Assembly (NCBI RefSeq): GCF_037975245.1
Contig: NC_092580.1
Coordinates: forward strand, 8,965,001-9,029,000
Source of the DNA: Apostichopus japonicus
Lineage: Eukaryota > Echinodermata > Holothuroidea > Aspidochirotida > Stichopodidae
Direction: 5' to 3'
DNA length: 64,000 nucleotides
Shown: piece after piece, positions 54,545-64,000 of the stretch
Layout of the letters: every line of letters starts with the position of its first letter
Numbering within the stretch: position 1 is the stretch's first letter
Made by a program: the position numbers and the translations under genes
Notes under the pieces: generated by a model
What the model was told of the DNA's origin: nothing
Seen by the model: the letters and a program-made list of their open reading frames with translations, nothing else
Databases searched by the model: none

Positions 54545-57500
54545 ATGAATCGAATATGCGACACCCATTAATCGAATGTTCGACACCGATCAATCGAATG
54601 TTCGACAACAATCAAACGAAAGTGCGACACCCATCAATCGAATGTGCGACACCCATTAATCGAATGTCCGACAACCATCAATCGAATGTTCGACAACGAT
54701 CAGCCGAATATGCGACCCCTATCAATCGAATGTTCGACAACCATCAATCGAATGTGCGACATGGATCAATCAAATGTTCGACACCTATCAATCGAATGTT
54801 CGACACCGATCAATCGAATTTGCGGCACCGATCAATCGAATTTGCGGCACCGATCAATCAAATGTGTGGCACCGATCAATCGAATGTTCGACACCAATCA
54901 ATCGAATGTTCGACACCCATCAATCGAATGTTCGACACCGATCAATCGAATATACGACACCGATCAATCGAATGTGCGACAACCATTAATCGAATGTCCG
55001 ACAACCATTAATCGAATGTTCGACAACGATCAGCCGAATATGCGATTCCTGTCAATCGAATGTTCGACAACCATCAATCGAATGTGCGACACCAATTAAA
55101 CGAATGTTCGACACCGATTAAACGAATGTTCGACACCCATCAATCGAATGTTCGACACCGATCAATCGAATGTGCGACACAGATCAATCGAATGTCCGAC
55201 AACCATCAACCGAATGTGCGACATCGATCAATCGAATGTTCGACACCGATCAATCGAATGTTCGACACCGATCAATCGAATGTTCGACACCCATCAATCG
55301 AATGTTCGACACCGATCAATCGAATGTGCGACACAGATCAATCGAATGTCCGACAACAATCAACCGAATGTGCGACATCGATCAATGGAATGTTCGACAC
55401 CGATCAATCGAATATACGACACCGATCAATCGAATGTGCGACACCCATTAATCGAATGTCCGACAACCATTAATCGAATGTTCGACAACGAACAGCCGAA
55501 TATGCGATTCCTGTAAATCGAATGTTCGACAACCATTAATCGAATGTGCGACACAGATCAATCGAATGTGCGACACCTATCAATCGAATGTGCGACACAG
55601 ATCAATCGAATGTTCGACACCGATCAATCGAATATACGACACCTATCAATCAAATGTGCGATATGGATCAATCAAATGTTCGACACCTATCAATCGAATG
55701 TTCGACACCGATCAATCGAATTTGCGGCACCGATCAATCGAATTTGCGGCACCGATCAATCAAATGTGTGGCACCGATCAATCGAATGTTCGACACAAAT
55801 CAATCGAATGTTCGACACCGATCAATCGAATGTTCGACACCCATCAATCGAATCTTCGACACCGATCAATCGAATGTACGACACCGATCAATCGAATGTT
55901 CGACACACATCAATCGAATGTTCGACACCCATCGATCGAATGTTCGACACCGATCAATCGAATGTTCGACACCGATCAATCGAATGTTCGACACCCATCA
56001 ATCGAATGTTCGACACCCATTAATCGAATGTTCGACACCGATCAATCGAATTTGCGACACCGATCAATCGAATGTTCGACACCAATCGACCGAATGTGCG
56101 ACAACCATCAATCGAATGTGCGACACCAATTAAACGAATGTTCGACACCGATTAAACGAATGTTCGACACCGATCAATCGAATGTGCGACACCTATCAAT
56201 CAAATGTGCGACACCGATCAATCGAATGTTCGACACCCATCAATCGAATGTTCGAAACCCATCAATCGAATGTTCGACACCGATCAATCGAATGTTCGAC
56301 ACCCATCAATCGAATGTTCGACACCCATCAATCGAATGTTCGACACCGATCAATCGAATGTTCGACACCGATCAATCGAATGTTCGACACCGATCAATCG
56401 AATGTTCGACACCCATCAATCGAATGTTCGACACCCATCAATCGAATGTGTGACACCGATCAATCAAATGTTCGACACCGATCGATCGAATGTTCGACAC
56501 CGATCAATCGAATTTGCGGCACCGATCAATCAAATGTTTGGCACCGGTCAATCGAATGTTCGACACCGATCAATCGAATGTTCGACACCAATCGACCGAA
56601 TGTGCGACAACCATCAATCGAATGTGCGACACCAATTAAACGAATGTTCGACACCGATTAAACGAATGTTCAACACCGATCAATCGAATGTGCGACACCT
56701 ATCAATCAAATGTGCGACACCGATCAATCGAATGTTCGACACCCATCAATCGAATGTTCGACACCCATCAATCGAATGTTCGACACCGATCAATCGAATG
56801 TTCGACACCGATCAATCGAATGTTCGACACCCATCAATCGAATGTTCGACACCCATCAATCGAATGTTCGACACCGATCAATCGAATGTTCGGCACCGAT
56901 CAATCAAATGTGTGGCACCGATGAATCGAATGTTCGACGCCGATCAATCGAATGTTCGACACATATCAACCGAATGTGCGACACAGATCAATCGATGTGC
57001 TACACCGATTAAACGAATGTTCGACACCGATCAATCGAATGTTCAACACCCATCAATCGAATGTTTGACACCGATCAATCGAATGTTCGACACCCATCAA
57101 TCGAATGTCCGACAACCATCAACCGAATGTGCGAACTCGATCAATCGAATGTTCGACACCGATCAATCGAATATACGACACCGATCAATCGAATGTGCGA
57201 CACCCATTAATCGAATGTCCGGCAACCATTAATCGAATGTTCGACAACGATCAGCCGAATATGCGATTCCTGTCAATCGAATGTTCGACAACCATCAATC
57301 GAATGTGCGACACAGATCAATCGAATGTGCGAGACCTATCAATCGAATGTGCGACACAGATCAATCGAATGTTCGACACCGATCAATCGAATATACGACA
57401 CCTATGAATCAAATGTGCGACATGGATCAATCCAATGTTCGACACCGATCGATCGAATGTTCGACACCGATCAATCGAATTAGCGGCACCGATCAATCGA

Positions 57501-58063
57501 ATGTTCGACACCCATCGATCGAATGTTCGACACCTATCGATCGAATGTTCGACACCGATCAATCGAATGTTCGACACCGATCAATCGAATGTTCGACACC
57601 CATCAATCGAATGTTCGACACCCATCAATCGAATGTTCGACACCGATCAATCGAATTTGCGGCACCGATCAATCGAATGTTCAACACCAATCGACCGAAT
57701 GTGCAACAACCATCAATCGAATGTGCGACACCAATTAAACCAATGTTCGACACCGATTAAACGAATGTTCGACACCGATCAATCGAATGTGCGACACCTA
57801 TCAATCAAATGTGCGACACCAATTAAACGAATGTTCGACACCGATTAAACGAATGTTCGACACCGATCAATCGAATGTGCGACACCTATCAATCAAATGT
57901 TCGACAACCATTAATCGAATGTTCGACACCCATCAATCGAATGTTCGACACCGATCAATCGAATGTTCGACACCCATCAATCGAATGTTCGACATCCATC
58001 AATCGAATGTTCGACACCCATCAATCGAATGTTCGACACCCATCAATCGAATGTTCGACACCG

Positions 58064-58084
58064 ATCAATCGAATGTTTGACACC
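58064..58084 (+). repeat. 21-bp monomer ending TTTGACACC, second copy
   Basis: It is 16,318 bp right of 41746, with matching flanks over about 180 bp. This is a link between domains IV and V not explained by the 8.44-kb duplication. Confidence 0.9.
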
Positions 58085-59403
58085 ATCAATCGAATGTTCG
58101 ACACCCATCAATCGAATGTGCGACACCGATCAATCAAATGTTCGACACCGATCAATCGAATGTTCGACACCCATCAATCGAATGTTCGACACCGATCAAT
58201 CGAATGTGCGACACCAATCAATCGAATGTTCGACACCCATCGATCGAATGTTCGACACCGATCAATCGAATGTTCGACACCCATCAATCGAATGTTCGAC
58301 ACCGATCAATCGAATTTGCGGCACCGATCAATCGAATGTTCGACACCAATCGACCGAATGTGCGACAACCATCAATCGAATGTGCGACACCAATTAAACG
58401 AATGTTCGACACCGATTAAACGAATGTTCGACACCGATCAATCGAATGTGCGACACCTATCAATCAAATGTGCGACACCGATCAATCGAATGTTCGACAC
58501 CCATCAATCGAATGTTCGACACCGATCAATCGAATGTTCGACACCCATCAATCGAATGTTCGACACCCATCAATCGAATGTTCGACACCCATCAATCGAA
58601 TGTTCGACACCGATCAATCGAATGTTCGACACCCATCAATCGAATGTTCGACACCCATCAATCGAATGTGCGACACCTATCAATCGAATGTGCGACACAG
58701 ATCAATCGAATGTTCGACACCGATCAATCGAATATACGACACCTATCAATCAAGTGTGCGACATGGATCAATCCAATGTTCGACACCGATCAATCGAATG
58801 TTCAACACCGATCAATCGAATTAGCGGCACCGATCAATCAAATGTGTGGCACCGATCAATCGAATGTTCGACACCCATCGATCGAATGTTCGACACCCAT
58901 CGATCGAATGTTCGACACCGATCAATCGAATGTTCGACACCGATCAATCGAATGTTTGACACCCATCAATCGAATGTTCGACACCGATCAATCGAATGTG
59001 CGACACCGATCAATCGAATGTTCGACACCCATCAATCGAATGTTCGACACCCATGAATCGAATGTTCGACACCGATCAATCGAATGTTCGACACCTATCA
59101 ACCGAATGTGCGACACAGATCAATCGATGTGCTACACCGATTAAACGAATGTTCGACACCGATCAATCGAATGTGCTGCACCGATTAAGCGAATGTTCGA
59201 CACCGGTCAATCGAATATACGACACCGATCAATCAAATGTGCGACATGGATCAATCAAATCTTCGACACCGATCAATCGAATGTTCGACACCGATCAATC
59301 GAATGTGCGACAGAGATCAATCGAATGTCCGACAACCATCAACCTAATATACGACAACGATCAATCGAATGTGCGTCATGGATCAATCGAATGTTCGACA
59401 CCT

Positions 59404-59424
59404 ATCATCCAATGTTCGACACCG
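59404..59424 (+). repeat. 21-bp monomer starting ATCATCC, second copy
   Basis: Duplicate of 50960 inside copy 2 of the 8.44-kb repeat, unchanged. Confidence 0.9.
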
Positions 59425-60568
59425 ATCAATCGAATTTGCGGCACCGATCAATCAAATGTGTGGCACAGATAAATCGAATGTTCGACACCGATCAATCGAA
59501 TGTGCGAAACCCATCAATCGGATGTTCGACACCCTTCAATCGAATGTTCGACACCGATCAATCGAATGTTCGACACCAATCGACCGAATGTGCGACAACC
59601 ATCAATCGAATGTGCGACACCGATTAAACGAATGTTCGACACCGATTAAACGAATGTTCGACACCGATCAATCGAATGTGCGACACCGATCAATCGAATG
59701 TTCGACACCCATCAATCAAATGTGCGACATGGATCAATCAAATGTTCGACACCTATCAATCGAATGTTCGACACCGATCAATCGAATTTGCGGCACCGAT
59801 CAATCGAATTTGCGGCACCGATCAATCAAATGTGTGGCACCGATCAATCGAATGTTCGACACCGATCAATCGAATGTTCGACACCCATCAATCGAATGTT
59901 CGACACCGATCAATCGAATGTTCGACACCCATCAATCGAATGTTCGACACCGATCAATCGAATGTGCGACACAGATCAATCGAATGTCCGACAACCATCA
60001 ACCGAATGTGCAACATCGATCAATCGAATGTTCGACACCGATCAATCGAATATACGACACCGATCAATCGAATGTGCGACACCCATTAATCGAATGTCCG
60101 ACAACCATTAATCGAATGTTCGACAACGATCAGCCGAATATGCGATTCCTGTCAATCGAATGTTCGACAACCATCAATCGAATGTGCGACACAGATCAAT
60201 CGAATGTGCGAGACCTATCAATCGAATGTGCGACACAGATCAATCGAATGTTCGACACCGATCAATCGAATATACGACACCTATCAATCAAATGTGCGAC
60301 ATGGATCAATCCAATGTTCGACACCGATCAATCGAAGGTTCGACACCGATCAATCGAATTAGCGGCACCGATCAATCAAATGTGTGGCACCGATCAATCG
60401 AATGTTCGACACCGATCAATCGAATGTTCGACACCGATCAATCGAATGTTCGACACCGATCAATCGAATGTTCGACACCGATCAATCGAATGTTCGACAC
60501 CGATCAATCGAATGTTCGACACCCATCAATCGAATGTTCGACACCCATCGATCGAATGTTCGACACCG

Positions 60569-60591
60569 ATCAATCGAATGTTCGACACCCG
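60569..60591 (+). repeat. 23-bp monomer ending ACACCCG, second copy
   Basis: Duplicate of 52125 at +8,444. Confidence 0.9.
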
Positions 60592-61186
60592 ATCAATCGA
60601 ATGTTCGACACCCATCCATCGAATGTTCGACACCCATTAATCGAATGTTCGACACCGATCAATCGAATTTGCGGCACCGATCAATCGAATGTTCGACACC
60701 AATCGACCGAATGTGCGACAACCATTAATCGAATGTGCGACACCAATTAAACGAATGTTCGACACCGATTAAACGAATGTTCGACACCGTTCAATCGAAT
60801 GTGCGACACCGATCAATCGAATGTTCGACACCCATCAATCAAATGTGCGACATGGATCAATCAAATGTTCGACACCTATCAATCGAATGTTCGACACCGA
60901 TCAATCGAATTTGCGACACCGATCAATCGAATTTGCGGCACCGATCAATCAAATGTGTGGCACCGATCAATCGAATGTTCGACACCGATCAATCGAATGT
61001 GCGACACAGATCAATCGAATGTCCGACAACCATCAACCGAATGTGCAACATCGATCAATCGAATGTTCGACACCGATCAATCGAGTATACGACACCGATC
61101 AATCGAATGTGCGACACCCATTAATCGAATGTCCGACAACCATTAATCGAATGTTCGACAACGATCAGCCGAATATGCGATTCCTG

Positions 61187-61910
61187 TAAATCGAATGTTC
61201 GACAACCATCAATCGAATGTGCGACACAGATCAATCGAATGTGCGAGACCTATCAATCGAATGTGCGACACAGATCAATCGAATGTTCGACACCGATCAA
61301 TCGAATATACGACACCTATCAATCAAATGTGCGACATGGATCAATCCAATGTTCGACACCGATCAATCGAATGTTCGACACCGATCAATCGAATTAGCGG
61401 CACCGATCAATCGAATGTTCGACACCCATCGATCGAATGTTCGACACCCATCGATCGAATGTTCGACACCGATCAATCGAATGTTCGACACCGATCAATC
61501 GAATGTTCGACACCCATCAATCGAATGTTCGACACCCATCAATCGAATGTTCGACACCGATCAATCGAATTTGCGGCACCGATCAATCGAATGTCCGACA
61601 ACCATCAACCGAATGTGCGACATCGATCAATGGAATGTTCGACACCGATCAATCGAATATACGACACCGATCAATCGAATGTGCGACACCCATTAATCGA
61701 ATGTCCGACAACCATTAATCGAATGTTCGACAACGATCAGCCGAATATGCGATTCCTGTAAATCGAATGTTCGACAACCATTAATCGAATGTGCGACACA
61801 GATCAATCGAATGTGCGACACCTATCAATCGAATGTGCGACACAGATCAATCGAATGTTCGACACCGATCAATCGAATATACGACACCGATCAATCAAAT
61901 GTTCGACACC
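61187..61910 (+). repeat. About 660 bp of extra satellite inside copy 2 of the 8.44-kb repeat
   Basis: The offset between copies rises from 8,444 to 9,104 here, a gain of 660 bp or 30 monomers. Its first part (GATTCCTGTAAATCG, GAGACCTATC, AATATACG, AATTAGCGG, two ATCGATCG units) follows 57.28-57.65 kb. A second GATTCCTGTAAATCG unit follows at about 61,757. The boundaries are approximate. Confidence 0.7.
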
Positions 61911-63560
61911 TATCAATCGAATGTTCGACACCGATCAATCGAATTTGCGGCACCGATCAATCGAATTTGCGGCACCGTTCAATCAAATGTGTGGCACCGA
62001 TCAATCGAATGTTCGACACCGATCAATCGAATGTTCGACACCGATCAATCGAATGTTCGACACCCATCAATCGAATCTTCGACACCGATCAATCGAATGT
62101 TCGACACCGATCAATCGAATGTTCGACACCCATCAATCGAATGTTCGACACCCATCGATCGAATGTTCGACACCCATCAATCGAATGTTCGACACCGATC
62201 AATCGAATGTTCGACACCCATCAATCGAATGTTCGACACCCATTAATCGAATGTTCGACACCGATCAATCGAATTTGCGGCACCGATCAATCGAATGTTC
62301 GACACCCATCGACCGAATGTGCGACACCCATCAATCGAATGTGCGACACAGATCAATCGAATGTCCGACAACCATCAATCGAATGTTCGACACCGATCAA
62401 TCGAATGTTCGACACCCATCAATCGAATGTTCGACACCCATCAATCGAATGTTCGACACCCATCAATCGAATGTGCGACACCGATCAATCAAATGTTCGA
62501 CATCGATCAATCGAATGTTCGACACCGATCAATCGAATTTGCGGCACCGATCAATCAAATGTTTGGCACCGGTCAATCGAATGTTCGACACCGATCAATC
62601 GAATGTTCGACACCGATCGACCGAATGTGCGACAACCATCAATCGAATGTGCGACACCAATTAATCGAATGTTCGACACCGATTAAACGAATGTTCAACA
62701 CCGATCAATCGAATGTGCGACACCTATCAATCAAATGTGCGACACCGATCAATCGAATGTTCGACACCCATCAATCGAATGTTCGACACCCATGAATCGA
62801 ATGTTCGACACCGATCAATCGAATGTTCGACACCGATCAATCGAATGTTCGACACCCATCAATCGAATGTTCGACACCCATCAATCGAATGTTCGACACC
62901 GATCAATCGAATGTTCGGCACCGATCAATCGAATGTGTGGCACCGATCAATCGAATGTTTGACGCCGATCAATCGAATGTTCGACTTCTATCAACCGAAT
63001 GTGCGACACAGATCAATCGATGTGCTACACCGATTAAACGAATGTTCGACACCGATCAATCGAATGTGCTGCACCGATTAAGCGAATGTTCGACACCGGT
63101 CAATCGAATGTACGACACCTATCAATCAAATGTGCGACATGGATCAATCAAATCTTCGACACCGATCAATCGAATGTTCGACACCGATCAATAGAATTTG
63201 CGGCACCGATCAATCAAATGTGTGGCACCGATCAATCGAATGTTCGACACCGATCAATCGAATGTTCGACACCCATCAATCGAATGTTCGACACCCATTA
63301 ATCGAATGTTCGACACCGATCAATCGAATGTTCGACACCGATCAATCGAATGTTCGACACCCATCAATCGAATGTTCGACACCCATTAATCGAATGTTCG
63401 ACACCGATCAATCGAATGTTCGACACCGATCAATCGAATGTTCGACACCCATCAATCGAATGTTCGACACCCATCAATCGAATGTTCGACACCCATCAAT
63501 CGAATGTTCGACACCCATCAATCGAATGTTCGACACCCATCAATCGAATGTGCGACACAC

Positions 63561-63626
63561 ATCAATCGATGTGCTACACCGATTAAACGAAAGTTCGACA
63601 CCGGTAAAATCGAATGTGCGGTACCG
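63561..63626 (+). repeat. Compensated 21+22+23 trio at 63.6 kb
   Basis: This is the duplicate of 54479 at +9,082. Confidence 0.9.
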
Positions 63627-64000
63627 ATGAATCGAATATGCGACACCCATTAATCGAATGTTCGACACCGATCAATCGAATGTTCGACAACAATCAAACG
63701 AAAGTGCGACACCCATCAATCGAATGTGCGACACCCATTAATCGAATGTCCGACAACCATCAATCGAATGTTCGACAACGATCAGCCGAATATGCGACCC
63801 CTATCAATCGAATGTTCGACAACCATCAATCGAATGTGCGACATGGATCAATCAAATGTTCGACACCTATCAATCGAATGTTCGACACCGATCAATCGAA
63901 TTTGCGGCACCGATCAATCGAATTTGCGGCACCGATCAATCAAATGTGTGGCACCGATCAATCGAATGTTCGACACCAATCAATCGAATGTTCGACACCC

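Larger units (their letters stand above)
49770..58213 (+). repeat. 8.44-kb duplication, copy 1
   Basis: The homologous part begins at the ATCAATCG following a CACCA and repeats at 58,214. The part 49,770-52,742 pairs with 58,214-61,186 at exactly +8,444. The part from about 52.92 to 53.3 kb pairs at +9,104, and the part from about 53.5 kb to at least 54,918 pairs at +9,082. It contains 21-bp units at 50675, 50960, 53930 and 56987, a 23-bp unit at 52125 and a trio at 54479. The remainder (54.9-58.2 kb) has its partner outside the window, if it has one. Confidence 0.9.
1..64000 (+). repeat. 22-bp satellite array, continuous through the whole window
   Basis: The monomer is ATCAATCGAATG then TTCGACACC plus C or G (bases 1-22). 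Every unit runs in the same direction. The register (position of base 1 modulo 22) is 3 at the left edge and 3 at the right edge. The only shifts on the way are 21 uncompensated -1 units, two +1 units, nine compensated -1/+1 pairs and nine 7-bp stubs, giving 2,906 units plus stubs. Frequent variants are base 22 C/G/T/A, T14 to G, C3 to T, A4 to G, G8 to A, G12 to C, and joint changes such as AATTTGCGG, AATATACG and GACATGG. Both ends lie inside the array, so its true length exceeds 64 kb. A satellite is certain; chromosomal location and host are not visible. Confidence 0.99.
58214..64000 (+). repeat. 8.44-kb duplication, copy 2 (cut by the window edge)
   Basis: Over 58,214-61,186 the only difference from copy 1 that I can find is A at 59,357 against C at 50,913. 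Then about 30 monomers not in copy 1 appear, after which pairing resumes to the last base of the window (64,000 pairs with 54,918). If the copy is complete it should extend roughly 3.3 kb beyond the window. Confidence 0.9.

Noticed and set aside
1-64000. CRISPR array
   Set aside because: There are no unique spacers between repeats; the monomers abut head to tail and differ only by recurrent substitutions.
1-64000. Telomeric repeat
   Set aside because: The 22-bp unit has no G-run strand and does not resemble TTAGGG, TTAGG, TTTAGGG or TTAGGC. Long, irregular telomere repeats of some yeasts are not excluded by length alone, but a 64-kb array with multi-kilobase higher-order repeats does not fit.
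1-64000. Bacterial or phage origin
   Set aside because: A 64-kb pure satellite with nested higher-order repeats and no gene is not known from bacterial or phage genomes; a eukaryotic heterochromatic array is far more likely.

Overview
The whole 64,000-base window is one uninterrupted satellite DNA array. Its unit is a 22-bp monomer, read on the + strand as ATCAATCGAATG followed by TTCGACACC and then C or G. I followed the monomer register from base 3 to the end of the window. Everything is accounted for by 2,906 head-to-tail units of 21-23 bp plus nine 7-bp stubs, and the register closes exactly. I see no unique sequence, transposon, RNA gene, inversion or credible protein gene. A satellite of this length and purity points to a eukaryotic chromosome, probably constitutive heterochromatin (centromeric, pericentromeric, subtelomeric, or a sex or B chromosome). 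I do not recognise the monomer and cannot name the organism. The array is about 45% GC with two or three CpG per monomer.

The structure lies above the monomer. Recurrent monomer variants differ at a few fixed positions (base 22 C/G/T/A; base 14 T or G; ATTAATCG, ATTAAACG, ATCGATCG, ATCAATCAA, AATTTGCGG, AATATACG, GATTCCTGT and others). They are strung into long words that reappear as higher-order repeats. Five domains can be drawn. Domain I (1-8.26 kb) has a 35/36-unit higher-order repeat with spacing 770-792 bp. Domain II (8.26-30.6 kb) is marked by nine copies of a 7-bp stub that carries the only GGATCC sites; it holds a rearranged 5.3-5.7 kb repeat, a clean 4.24/4.35 kb tandem duplication and a 220-bp triplication. 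Domain III (30.6-39.7 kb) has a 3.63/3.50 kb tandem duplication and a 484-bp (22 x 22) duplication. Domain IV (39.7-49.8 kb) has a 3.10/3.08 kb tandem duplication and a 198-bp duplication. Domain V (49.8-64 kb) has an 8.44-kb duplication whose second copy runs off the window; across its first 2.95 kb I see a single base difference between copies.

Size differences between copies are whole multiples of 22 bp (44, 66, 132, 352, 638, 660) or such a multiple plus a recognisable stub. This is what in-register unequal exchange or slippage produces. Only seven kinds of length-altering unit exist in the window and every one is present at least twice, so no private indels were seen. The long open frames on the + strand (up to 590 codons) are by-products of a monomer without stop triplets whose length is not a multiple of three; I annotate no CDS. 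The most interesting functional possibility is that each standard monomer contains GAATGTTC, an exact GAAnnTTC heat-shock-element core, inside a 12-bp interrupted palindrome. The array could therefore hold well over a thousand potential HSF dimer sites, similar in logic to human satellite III. That is an inference, not something the sequence proves.
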